A stretch of DNA of 64,000 nucleotides from Aedes albopictus. Taxonomy: Eukaryota > Arthropoda > Insecta > Diptera > Culicidae. Each line of letters starts with the position of its first letter. Position 1 is the first letter of the stretch. Shown here one piece after another: positions 35,500-46,269 of this stretch. The notes beneath the pieces were generated by a model. The model worked only from the letters and a program-made list of their open reading frames with translations. It searched no databases and was not told the origin of the DNA. Position numbers and translations under genes: made by a program. Location of the stretch: the NCBI RefSeq assembly GCF_035046485.1, contig NC_085137.1, positions 3,015,977-3,079,976 of the forward strand. The letters are read 5' to 3'.

Positions 35500-38160
35500 A
35501 TTTGAAGTTTGCATGGGAGCGATTTGTCGAATCACCCCTCGTCGCATTTTGTACTGGGTGGAGCTGTCAAACAGTTACCCAGCTGTCAAAAGATGATTTC
35601 AAAAAATCTCTTTGAAAAAAACCTAATGGAACGTATCGTGCTAGCTCAATAATTGGAGCAGCCTCAATATGGAGAAAGTTTCAGAATTATGTTAAACTTT
35701 TACAAAACTCATTTCAGTAAACAGTGATTTATCGATTTTATTGCTAGTGGTTTTTGGTTTTAACTACTCGCCAAATTGACATTTTTTATTTCGTTTTTAT
35801 TGCACTGTTTTTATCCTCTAAACGACGATTTTCCCAATGTTGATATCTAATATCTAATCTCATGCGCACGGAATTCAAGCGATTGAGCGCTGGTAGTATA
35901 GATCAATTAACTACCACGCGTCTCCTTCACCATACATTTTTGCGGTGAAGTGTTAGATGGAGCCTCCTGGTATTTCATTACAAACCAAAGTGGTAAACGC
36001 CATCGGAAGTTTAGTCCTAACCCAATAGGCGTTTTGTTGCCTGCAAATTCAGGCACGCAAAAGCTGAAACTTTTTGAATTGTTTTCTAATATGGAGAATT
36101 TGGTATCGCGCGGGCCAAAAGTTGGCGTTTAGCCTACTTTTAGTTATTTGACATGACGGGCAATCGTATAGACGGTGTGCTATACCCACTTTCTCCTGCA
36201 TGTTGTCTAGTGTACTGTGTTTGTAATGTGTAGCTTCTAAAACCTTTGATGGAAAACAATTATATTTTTTTTAAATAATGTAGTCTATGAGCATAACTAA
36301 AAATACATCATCTTCTTCAAAAAGTTATTCTCAAATGGCCCGAACAAAAATGGTTCGATTTTCTGTATATAGCCATAACAAAAGAAGTTCCTGTCCGCTT
36401 GAAATACGTACATATATGAAGACCACAATACAAAAGGTAATAAAAATATTCATACATGTGCTGTAGGAGCGTCCATCTTCAGATCAACGCTAAAACTCTC
36501 TGGTTCGTACCACCCGACCCGTTACCATAAGTGAGCGTTAAATCACATCATTCCACCCCACAGCTTTTCCGAGGAGATTCACCCATCGGATATGCACATA
36601 TACAGATATTTTCGCTGACCAGCGTCATAAACTTCTTCCCGCTAGCCCTTACGCTACACCACCGTCCTTGCTGATATTTGCACACACCTACGCTCCCTAG
36701 CTGAAGAATGTATCAAATTTATCAATAGTTATAACCTCTCCTACTCTCTCATATTACAGCACATTTTCTCTTTCTCTCATTGCTCTCCACTGCGAAGATG
36801 ATGTTGTATTTCTGTTTAGGTGTGTATTGTGCAACGATATGGATATATATTGCCTTCCTCGCAGATCTCGCTATGTACCAATTGAGTTCAGAAGCTATTC
36901 CTGCCTTTCCTTTTCCATACTCCAGTGTCCAGTTCCCCAAACTCCATCCATATAGTTCACGTCCAGCTCAGGTCCGGTTACCAAGGATACCAGAGGGTGC
37001 CTACAGGAATGGGAATGGGAACTTGTGCGAATGGGCGCAAAATGGTAGAAGGGACCTTTTTCAAACTGCTCATGGTCATTTCTCTGGCGGTGGTGGAAAG
37101 ATGGAATGCGAGGGTGATGTAGCAAATCTTAATTTTTTGTTGGTCATTTTCTGTGCAATTGTACGCTAACGCGTACGAGGACGAAGGAGATCGAACCGAG
37201 CGAGCGCTGCTGGGCAGTGTGAGAAAGCATCCTGTCAGTTTGTGCAGAATGGAAGGATAAAAAGAAATTTCACCTCGCACGCTTTCATCTTCCCCAGCCA
37301 AGTTGAGATAGGGCAAGTGGACCAAAATGCGGTGGAGTAGCATCAGATAGAGAGTCCGGATGGGTCTGGGAAGACTCCCACGTACGTCCGTGCATCTCCC
37401 TCTTCCACTCTTTCATTTGTCGTCATTGCAGGGCATTGCGATCCTAGCCCGGTTCAAGCAATGTTGCGTTGTAGGGGAAAAGAATGGGATCCCACAATTT
37501 TTCCATTCCGTTTGCAAAAAGCGTAGTTAAAATATTTGGGGAACGAAGGGCAATAAATTCAACAAGAAACAGGATGGAAGGACATAAATATTTTATTGTT
37601 ACTGAGAGATGAGCTTTTTTAATCATGTTTGATTTATTTTCTTCATGTTGCTGACGCACGTTGAGTGGCACTAATTAGGACAGTTGATAAGGATGCATGT
37701 GTTCATATCCTTTAAAAGTGTATCTCAGTCTTTTACAATGTTGAATGAAGAAAAACCTTTATGATTATAAGGTTCGTATTTTCAGCAAATTAGTTAATCT
37801 GATTCACGAAGGTACTCTGTGGCTCAGAACGTCAAAAATGCATTGCAAAATGTTTCTGGGCCGACCAGGTATCAAACCCTGACACCCTTTGTACGACCTT
37901 GCTGAATACCTGCGATGTTCCGTCTCGATTCAATTGCAATTCTTCACTATAAAAACCAAAAATGTTTACTTTTCTGTTACTTTTAGTTAAGTAAAATCAG
38001 ATGTTAAGGACAACCTCGTTAGAATTCCAAGACAGCTGTGCAAAGTCATAGTTGAGATTCACAAATTAAAAGAAGTGAAAAAAAAAATCCAGATGTCCAC
38101 CACAATGACTTCTTCACCTACTCACAATTTTAAGATGTTGTGATTGTTTGAAGTAAAAAG
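35500..38160. other. No gene recognised
   Basis: Low-repeat sequence. A slightly GC-richer patch at 36.9-37.35 kb has overlapping open frames on both strands (36780-37169 plus, 36978-37343 minus). None shows a domain, signal peptide plus cleavage site, or convincing splice context. Confidence 0.45.
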
Positions 38161-38167
38161 TGAAAAA

Positions 38168-38265
38168 TGACGCGTGTTTGGGGGCGTTGCGATGGGGATC
38201 TCGATCGGGTTGCATTGTTCGAAGGAAAATGACGCGTGTTTGGGGCAGTTGCGATGGAGATCTCG
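38168..38265 (+). repeat. Short tandem duplication of a GC-rich unit
   Basis: The unit 'aatgacgcgtgtttgggg' plus 'gttgcgatgg.gatctcgatcg' occurs twice in a row with small differences, about 60 bp per unit. No coding role seen. Confidence 0.7.
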
Positions 38266-39000
38266 ATCGCTGTAATTCATAACAATCACTGATAATAATT
38301 GAAATAATTGGCTTAATTACCTCAATTGCTGTCGATCACAGGTAACACATGGGGCTACTCTTAATAAAATGCATAATTCGAAAATAGCTATCGAAACTTG
38401 GAAGTTTATTCCCCGTACACTCTAAGTTCAATACTGTGGGAAACGCGCGACTATTTCCGTGAGTCGGTCGGTTTTCTCGGTAGGGAGATGGGGACGCGAA
38501 TATTAAATGCGAAATCAGAAGCGCGCGATAACTTTCGTGGGAAAGTCGGTTTTCACGGTTGTATAAACATTAAATGCGGTGACGCGTTTAATATGGAACG
38601 TTCGTTGACGTATGTGCATTACCCTCACTATCGCGAACAAATAAATCATAATCGGGATGAAAACCATGTCGTGTATTTTCATATAACTAGTGGATCATAT
38701 CACCTACCAAAGGTGGCTCCAAGATCCACACCTTACCCTACCCTACTAACAAATACTCCTTCCCGAGACAACTGTGGGGATGCTGTGGATTCCACGGTTT
38801 CTAGTAACAACGGTTGTCGAACTAACATTTGTTCTCCTTTCCCGATGACCGTAAGGAAATATTGAACTCTCGAATTATGCACATTGAGAGTACGTAGCTA
38901 GTCCCAAGCAACGTTCATTGGTTCTCTGTGCAATTTTGATTGTTCTGGTCAACCACGGACTAGCAGCTACGATGTGTATGGTTTGTTTGCTTTGCTTTGC
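38266..39000 (+). other. Unassigned stretch with one long open frame
   Basis: A frame of 155 codons (38398-38865) is open from a non-standard TTG-type start. It contains two similar parts, 'RDYFRESVGFLGREMGTRIL' and 'RDNFRGKVGFHGCINI', from an internal duplication of the DNA. I recognise no domain and no splice context. The following DNA ('gaactctcgaattatgcaca' onward) looks like repeat-derived untranslated sequence, though I cannot name a family. Confidence 0.3.
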
Positions 39001-39187
39001 TTTTAATTCCGCCCTATTTTACTTATCCTTTGACAGATACGCGTATTTCGACTACCACTTGTAATCTTCCTCAGTGTCAGTTACCCACTGACACTGGACT
39101 TGGATAACTGACACTGAGGAAGATTACAAGTGGTAGTCGAAATACGCGTATCTGTCAAAGGATAAGTAAAATAGGATAGAATTAAAA
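39001..39187. mobile_element. Near-perfect long hairpin, 83-bp arms, 21-base loop
   Basis: Arms 39001-39083 and 39105-39187 are reverse complements with only three mismatches, all near the outer ends; the inner ~69 bp are perfect. The arms include 'tttgacagatacgcgtattt' and 'cttcctcagtgtcagtta'. The loop again holds 'cactgacact'. No clear target-site duplication. A recent foldback element or a recent local inverted duplication. Confidence 0.85.
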
Positions 39188-39617
39188 GGTACAATAACTG
39201 ATTACACTCATTCGAAGAGGGTATTCTGCTTAGAGGGTTCGAAAAGTCAGTACAAGATAGAAATGACATTTTATTTTTCAAACATAAATGAGGCATAACC
39301 TTCTTCAAGACATCTAACAGTATTTTATTTTTTTCTTGTCTGGATTTTTTGTTCAATTCAATTTTGTTTTCAAAAATATTTAATTGAGTTTCAGGGATTC
39401 TCAGGAATCCTTAAACAATCTTTTTACCAATTGTCGACTATTAGTTCAATTGGAATTTTTCAAAAAAAATACCAAAGGTTTTATTTTTCAAGTTTAATCA
39501 AAATATTTCCCAGAAGATCTGCAACAAATTTTTCTGTAAGCATTTGACATCATGTACATGGCCTCCTCCAGAGGAATAGCTACAGGAATTTTTAATGAAA
39601 TACTTATAAGAGTTAAT

Positions 39618-39829
39618 ATTTAAGGACAAGGTATTTGAGTACATAGCTCAAAATTTCTAGAGCACTGTTTTTTGGAACCGTTGGACGGATTTGGGTGAAA
39701 ATGCATCACGCTAATTGTTCAGTGGTTGCCAACAGCGTGATGCATTTTGATCCAAAACCGTTCAACGGTTATTAAAAACGGTGCTCTAGAAATTTTGAGC
39801 AATGTACTCCAAATACATTGTCCTTAAAT
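39618..39829. mobile_element. Inverted-repeat element, ~212 bp
   Basis: Arms pair from 'atttaaggaca' inward through 'ctcaaaatttctagagcac', 'aaccgtt.gacggttt' and 'aaatgcatcacgct', to a centre near 39725. More diverged than the hairpin at 39.0 kb. Flanked by AT-rich GGAATTCC-type sequence. Confidence 0.75.
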
Positions 39830-39834
39830 TCCAG

Positions 39835-40720
39835 GAAGAACTCCTTCTGGAATTTCTGAATGAAATCATACAAAACCTTCAGAAAGAATTTTTATATATA
39901 TAATTCATGGAGTAATTCTTGCATAAATTCCTGGAGTAGTTCGTGAATGAATGCCTGAAAGAATGCCTGTAAGAATATGTAGAGAACCACTGGAAGATTT
40001 TTTGAAGGAATTCCTGAAAAGTTACTTAATGAATCTCTGGAGAATTAAAAACAACCTTAAAATGTTTTATGAAGAAATCCCTGGAGAAATTTCTGAAGGA
40101 ATTCATGGAAGGCTTTTGAAAGAAACCTTTGGAGAAATCTTAAATGCAACCAATGGAAGATTTTTACCTTTAACGAAATACCTGCAAAAAATTCTGGAAA
40201 AAAATCTAAATGTATGGTTTTCTGGAAGAATTTCTGGGTAAATTCATTAAGAGATTTTTTTTTCTAGAAAAATGGAGCAAAATACATTTATCCTTTCTAA
40301 TCACTTGAATCACTTGAAGGCTTTCTAAGTTATCCTTTAAGACATTTTGTTGGAATCATTGAAAACTTTCCAGGAGAAACACAGGAAAAAAAATGTGTAA
40401 TTGTTTGTAGAAATATTGAGAATCTTTGTAATCTTTGGAGAAATTTCAGAAAGTTTTCTGGAATAAAATTTCCAAATTTATCCTTGAAAGATTTTGTAAA
40501 TGAATATCTGCATAATTTGTTTAAGCAAACTATAGAAGATTGGCTAATGAAATCCATAGAAAAAAATCGGGAGGAATCTTTTGACTAATTTTTGAACAAA
40601 TTTATTCCTGACAGCCTGCCTGGAGGAATTTCTAAGGAAATCATTCGAGAAACATCTGCTCATATAAACTACGAAAAATTCTCAAAATGAAATAGTAGAC
40701 AAATCCCTAGGCAGCATCAA
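39835..40720 (+). repeat. Degenerate GGAATTCCTGGAG-type repeat, block 2
   Basis: Units such as 'ctggagtaattcctgaatga' and 'aatccctggagaaatttctg' recur with a roughly 15-base rhythm, in the orientation of block 1. The open frame at 39951-40241 is a product of the repeat. From about 40720 to 41065 the sequence is AT-rich with nothing recognisable. Confidence 0.75.
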
Positions 40721-41067
40721 GTTAAATATTCAAAATAATCTAGAGAAATCTGAATTTTTGAGAATATGGAAAAACGTATGAACACATGATCAACCTTAGA
40801 TTCTGTAAAAAGTAAAATCTTGAAATTATTCAAAAAAATAATAGCCTATGGCATTTTCTCAATCCCAATAAAATTAAAGAAAATATGTGTAATTATCACA
40901 TTTGTAATGAGAAAAACCTTAAAAAGTTGATTCTTTTGGCAGATTTTATTCTGGAACACCCTAATATACGTAAAAAGTTGGGTATTTTAATACGGCATCA
41001 TATTGTCCAATGTTTTGTGGTTATTTGCTTCTTTAACATCAATACTGTAGGAATTGAGCAATAATTA

Positions 41068-42719
41068 AAGCCTGTATCCGCAATATTTGGGACACAGAAA
41101 TACAGGTGTAACTCCGCAAAAGATACATCAAAATTGCTCAAATTTTGCCTAATAACATCTTAACATATGTTCATTCCACCCACCAAATTTAATGAGAATC
41201 GGTACAATACTTTTTGTTGCAGTAATGAAAGAGTAGAATGTGCACCATTGAATTTTGTACAGCCCCTAGTTTAGCATGTCAGCGCTGTAACTTTTGAATT
41301 TGGCAAAGGAAATGGCTGAAATTTTGAACACAAACCTCTCAATCTACATTTGTTGCATAGGCAAAATTTCATAAAAATCGATGCACTATCAACAATGTTA
41401 TAGTCGAAACATGTATTTTGACTGATCGTGATTTTAGCCCCTCAGACAGCAATTGGTCAGCACCCTCCATTGTTTCGATTGTATTATTGAAAGTACTATA
41501 CCCATAATTATCAAATTTTGCAGGCATAATATACTCACAATCAATTACCTTCTGTGAAAATTTCATGAAAATTGGCAGAGAAATTCAAAAGTTATGTATA
41601 GTAGCCTGGTACACGGTTTATATGGGAAAATATAAAACATGGAAAAACTTCAACTCCTGTATACTTTTTGAGTTCCATTTTGGTCCCATATCAACTGTGC
41701 AAAATTTCAGATCGATCGAAGAAACTATATTTTAGCGCCCGCCATTCTTAGTTTTTCATACGATTTACTATGGGGAAAATTTACTTCTTCAAAGAAAAAT
41801 CGCTTGAGGTCACCCATTGATCCCTAAAAATAAGTCGTACAATGATTTCTGTAGATAATTTTACGAGGTATCAGACCTCCGAAGACTGCAAAGCGATGCG
41901 ACATTCGTGGAAAAAGTTATTAAGCCTTACCCGATCGATAAAATGACGAGATTTTATTATTTATTGTTATTCCTTACATGTTAAACGGCGTTGGCATGCC
42001 ATTCGGGTTTCTTTGTCCACATGCCTTAGATCGCTTTGCGGTCTTCAGAGGGTTTGTTCCTCGTAAAATTTCCAACAGAAATCATTCATCGATACATTTT
42101 TAGGAGTTAAGGGGCAACCTGTGGCGATTTTTCTTTGAAAAAGTGATTTTCCCCATAGTAAATCGTATGAAAACTTAAAACGGCTGGCGCTAAAATATAG
42201 TTCCTCCGATCGAGCTGAATTTTTTCACAGTTGATATGGGACCAAAATGGAACTCAAAAAGTGTACAGGAGTAAAATGTCTTTTTGTGTCCCACGCTAAT
42301 GTATAGGCAAACATCGTACATGAAAAATACGAAACATTTTCACTAACACTCACCCCTATCAACACCAGTAGCTTCCAAACCAATTGATTAAAAATTATGA
42401 AATTTTGCAGGAAAGTGTCTCTGCAAGTATCATAACTACTAACGAAATTTCATAATTATTATGACAGAACTTTGAACTGTAGCGTGAAAGAATCATCTAC
42501 TATGCGAATGAAAATTGGGCATGATTGTACAAAATGCTTAAAACCACGAATGTTTGTTTTTCATCCATAGTTAAAAGTAATGCATCGTTTTTTATGAAAT
42601 TTGGCACAAATAATTAACATACACTAAAGAGTTCTCAAACTATTATTTGGCCAATTTTACCGATTCCTTACAGAGCTACAGCCGTACTTCTGTGTCCCGA
42701 TTATTGTGGATACAGGCTT
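41068..42719. mobile_element. TA-flanked element with AAGCCTGTATCC termini, copy A
   Basis: Ends aagcctgtatccgcaatatt and a complement ending 'ggatacaggctt', extended by 'gggacacagaa.ta', with TA at 41066-41067 and 42720-42721. Without the nested 697-bp element the original was about 0.95 kb. Copy B at 30087-31185 shares the whole interior. No transposase motif; non-autonomous. Confidence 0.87.
41602..42298. mobile_element. hAT-like foldback element, 697 bp, nested
   Basis: Ends TAGCCTGGTACAC and, reversed, TAGCGTGGGACAC, flanked by perfect 8-bp copies of ATGTATAG (41594-41601 and 42299-42306). The empty site 'ttatgaataggcaaaca' exists in copy B at about 30804-30820, proving insertion. The ends fit the hAT YARNG consensus. 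Arms of about 320 bp pair across the element, including 'ttttgagttccattttggtc', 'tttactatggggaaaat' and 'gcaaagcgat'. No coding capacity. Confidence 0.9.
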
Positions 42720-42721
42720 TA

Positions 42722-43935
42722 TTAAAATTCGGGAAAGCCAAAAACTAGCTTTTCGGGGGAATCAACAATGTTTTTTTTTCTGCAAGTTCTTCTATTTCAG
42801 TTACTTTAGTTTTCAAGTCATTCCTCAACTGAAGCCAATGTTTTGTTCCGATATTTTAAATTTAATTATGTATGTACATTGAAATGCGAACAAAATAGGT
42901 TTTTAATACACACTTCTACTCTTCCAACTGCTGTAGTTTACAGTTTTTTTTTTCAATATTTTTACATCCAATGCCATATTTTTTGTAATATTGCATCCAG
43001 AGGCGTGTCTAAACTATTATATCAAATCATATTTTATACTCCGTACATAACCGAGTAAGATGAAACTTCACCCACACAAACTATAACCGCATATACATTT
43101 CATTGCATGGCTCTATTCGCAGGCACCGACACCGGTGTAACAGGATTTCTTGAACTTTTCTGTTACCGATGCTGTGTGGCCCTTGTGCTGTGGTTCTTTT
43201 CACCTGACCCGCTGGCCGTTACAAGGTGAAGCTAGTAATACTGGGCAGCATTTACAGCAATTCTGAATCAGATATATTGCAGTGAACGTGCTAGTTATAC
43301 AGCCCAACATTTTCCTTTCTTTTCAGTTACCCGCAAAAGAACCCGTCAAATCCTTTATTAATATTTCGCAAGCAAGTACATGGATATAATATTTTCACCT
43401 TCCTTATTTGGCGCCATGTAGTAAGCGAAGGTGTATGCGAAGAAGTCAGGATGGCACTGCACAGTAAGAAAAATCTAGTATGAGGGGCATATATGAAAAT
43501 ATAAATCACATTTTTGCGCATGCGTCCCGAATATTGCAAGGAAAAGAAGATTTTTATTGAATATGATGAAAATTGTTGGCGCGCGATTCCTTTCTCCAAC
43601 CGTCTTCGTTCTGCAGTCATACACCGACGAGGACGACGACGACGCACGCAGGGTATTTTGCCGAGGACCACAAAAAATGAAAGAGACGACTTGTGGTTGC
43701 AGATTATACCTGAGCTGCAAGGGTGCGACAGGGACGACCCCAGGTGTGTTTACATAGCGCATATGAAATTATGACATTTCCTTCGGTTTGTGGCGGTCGT
43801 TGCTGCATAGTAGCGTTGCTTGTCTTGTGATTTACAGATTGGATATGATAACGGTTTTCACCCGGGCTGTGATAGTTGCGCTACCAATATGATCTGTACT
43901 ACAGATATGATTGATGTTTTAAATAAGAATATCAT
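42722..43935. other. No gene recognised
   Basis: A GC-richer patch at 43.1-43.85 kb has overlapping frames on both strands (43327-43762 minus, 43514-43774 plus), with a short 'gacgaggacgacgacgac' run. No domain found. Confidence 0.45.
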
Positions 43936-43948
43936 GTATTTCCTTTTT

Positions 43949-44242
43949 CCTTTTTTAAGGGCCCATATAGCCGAGGCGGTAAACGCACGGGTATTCAGCA
44001 TGACCATGCTGAGGGTGACGGGTTCGATTCCCGGTCGGTCCAGGATCTTTTCGTAAAGGAAATTTCCTTGACTTCCTTGGGCATAGAGTATCTTCGTGCC
44101 TGCCACACGATATACACATGCAAAATGGTCATTGGCAGAGGAAGCTCTCAGTTAATAACTGTGGAAGTGCTCATAGAACACTAAGCTGAGAAGCAGGCTT
44201 TGTCCCATTGAGGACGTTACGCCAAGAAGAGAGAGAGAGAGA
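43949..44242 (+). mobile_element. tRNA-derived SINE ending in (GA)n
   Basis: The head 'tagccgaggcggtaaacgc' is a box A and 'gggttcgattcccggtc' is a box B, as in a tRNA gene, forming an internal RNA polymerase III promoter. The body continues through 'gaagtgctcatagaacacta' and 'gaggacgttacgccaagaag' to a (GA)n tail. Perfect 13-bp copies of gtatttccttttt flank it (43936-43948 and 44243-44255). This is the Feilai-like SINE type of Aedes; family name from memory. Its tail differs from the SINE at 8.2 kb, so a different LINE partner is implied. Confidence 0.9.
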
Positions 44243-44255
44243 GTATTTCCTTTTT

Positions 44256-44965
44256 ACAATAAATTGAATAATTTAATTAATGTATATCTTAATTTATCTT
44301 TAGCCATTGTCTGGGAATTTTTAGCTTTTTCCTGATACGTCTCGTGCTATATAATTTGAATGTCATGTCATTGATCAAACTTTAACCCTTAGGCTACGGG
44401 GCTTACAACAAAATTTCAAACCGCTGCCAAAGAAGCAAACGTAATTATTTTTCAATGAAACTTTGAGGTTCACGTCACTATTGGTTGTAGTTTCAATTAT
44501 AATGGGAGCCACGAGGACAGTTTTATTCCGGGGGACATCTGGGTCAGGAGGGGTAAAAATAGCATAACCTTCCTTTGAGCAAGGTCCAATTAGTTGGAAT
44601 TCAAATGAATTCATCTGAAAAGTGGTTAGTTCTATGTATTATTGTATATTATGGCAGGCCTGGGGGTTAAGAAGTATATAAGTGGTGTAGAACTTTTCCA
44701 AGGCCTCCAAAATATTTTCAAGTTTGAGTCCAATTTCTATGCGCTTGTAAAAGATTTTGAGGCACACAAGAAGTAGATTTTTCTGTCATAAGCTAGGTCT
44801 TCAACATTTTGATTTTAACTGTGAGTAAAACTTGATGATAACATACATTTTTTGTATAAAAATCATGTTTTTCACGAAAGTTGGACGATTTTGGAAAAAT
44901 TTGCCTACATTTAGGCGTTAAATGCGGGTTCTTTTGCAATACATTAAACGTTGAATTTTGGACCC
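44256..44965. other. No gene recognised
   Basis: AT-rich sequence. The minus-strand frame at 44375-44614 (GPCSKEGYAIFTPPDPDVPR, then NKTVLVAPIII) has protein-like composition, but no family, start context or splice context was recognised. Confidence 0.4.
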
Positions 44966-44969
44966 CTAG

Positions 44970-45430
44970 CAGCCATCAACGACGCAGCCGAGAGCACCAT
45001 CGGGTACGTGGAACGGAGCACCTCGATTGACCAGCCGAGAGCACCTCGACGAATAGTGCAGAACGGGTTTGAAGGAGAAGAACGCAACAAGGGCGGTAAT
45101 GCTGCAGCAAGGGACTCGACAGAACGTGGAACGTTACAAACAGAAGCGGAAACAGCAGACCCGCCTCTTTCGGGAGAAAAAGCGCCGCCGTGTAGAAGCG
45201 GAGTGTGAAGAAATGGGACTGCTGTGCCGTTCCCAAGAAACTCGGAAGTTCTATCAGAAGCTCAACGCATCCCGCAACGGCTTCGTACCGTGAGCCGAAA
45301 TATGCAGGGATAAGGCGGAGGCCTCTTGACGGACGGACGTGAGGTGATCGAAAGGTGGAAGCAGCACTTCGATCAGCACCAGAACGGCCTGGTAGAACGT
45401 AGGCACGTGAGCCCACGGCAACGAAAACCT
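44970..45430 (+). pseudogene. RTE LINE fragment (linker region)
   Basis: Encodes AAINDAAESTIGYVER, an EEKNATRAVMLQQGTRQNVE-like stretch, YKQKRKQQTRLFREKK and RKFYQKLNASRNGFVP across shifted frames. The whole stretch matches 47140-47570 of the RTE copy downstream, the region between endonuclease and reverse transcriptase. Truncated on both sides. Confidence 0.8.
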
Positions 45431-45822
45431 ATATATCAAATTAATGTCAAAAATATTCCTCGCTGAGCTACGAACACTTCCAATGATTCATTCAACTATT
45501 TCAGATATTCCAACAGATTCCAACTTACCTTTGACAATGACACTTCAAAGTTGGGTTTCATCGCTGCAGAATGCAGTTAAAGCTGTTGATTAAATAAATC
45601 CCTTTTATTTTTAGCGGAAAAAATTTAACAACAAAATGTCATTATCTTGGGAGTATGAAAACAAATATGTGCGTGGATTTTCTTTATACCAAGCATCGTA
45701 TTTCACAATCACAGAGAAAGATTTCTTCGTTTCACTGTGATGACAATATCTTGTGGCAAAAATATTGTAAGAAATGTGTTGGTCGTTATTCTAAACCTAC
45801 ATCCATCTCAATTTAAAACTTT

Positions 45823-45877
45823 CTGCTCAATCGTACTTGGAACACCTAAATCCTGTGTTCCAAGTACGATTGAACAG
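45823..45877. repeat. Short hairpin, 23-bp arms
   Basis: Arms 'ctgctcaatcgtacttggaa' onward and the reverse complement pair with one mismatch around a 9-base loop. Too long for a typical terminator hairpin in this setting; possibly the remains of a small foldback insertion. Confidence 0.75.
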
Positions 45878-45948
45878 ATAGTTTGGATTGCGAAGAATTT
45901 CATATTTTTTAACCATCCTATGACCATACGTCCTATACCGTCCATATA

Positions 45949-46027
45949 CCTTTTTCCAACACAGCCTCCCTTATCGTTACACCTGGAGATCACCACAGCA
46001 GATGAAATCGCAAATCGACCACGTGTT
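45949..46027 (+). repeat. Detached RTE endonuclease-region fragment
   Basis: From 'tttttccaacacagcctccc' through 'tatcgttac.cctggagatc' to 'gaaatcgcaaatcgaccacg', this matches 46789-46863 of the full RTE copy nearly base for base, but the sequences on either side differ. A small duplicated piece rather than an independent insertion. Confidence 0.75.
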
Positions 46028-46269
46028 ATATTGAAGGTGTGCCGGCAATTCGAGGAACAACTATTCAATCTTATTATTTTGACGAAATTGTAGTTCTTCC
46101 ACAACATTTTTTTCGTGGTACGAAGCTTATTCATAAATTGGGCATGACACATTAGGCGAGGTGAAAGAATAAACTCGATCATTATTGTTCGGTGATCAAA
46201 GCTCTGCTCGGTTTGCTGCTGCAGCTCTCCAACCGGGTCATTGGCGAACATCAACTTTTCAGATCCCAT

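Noticed and set aside
36780..37343. Possible secreted or membrane protein gene with a hydrophobic N-terminus
   Set aside because: Equally long frames exist on the opposite strand, and there is no domain, start context or splice support.
43960..44040. Possible functional tRNA gene
   Set aside because: Box A and box B are present, but the sequence continues into a SINE body with a 13-bp duplication on both sides and lacks a clean tRNA 3' half and terminator.
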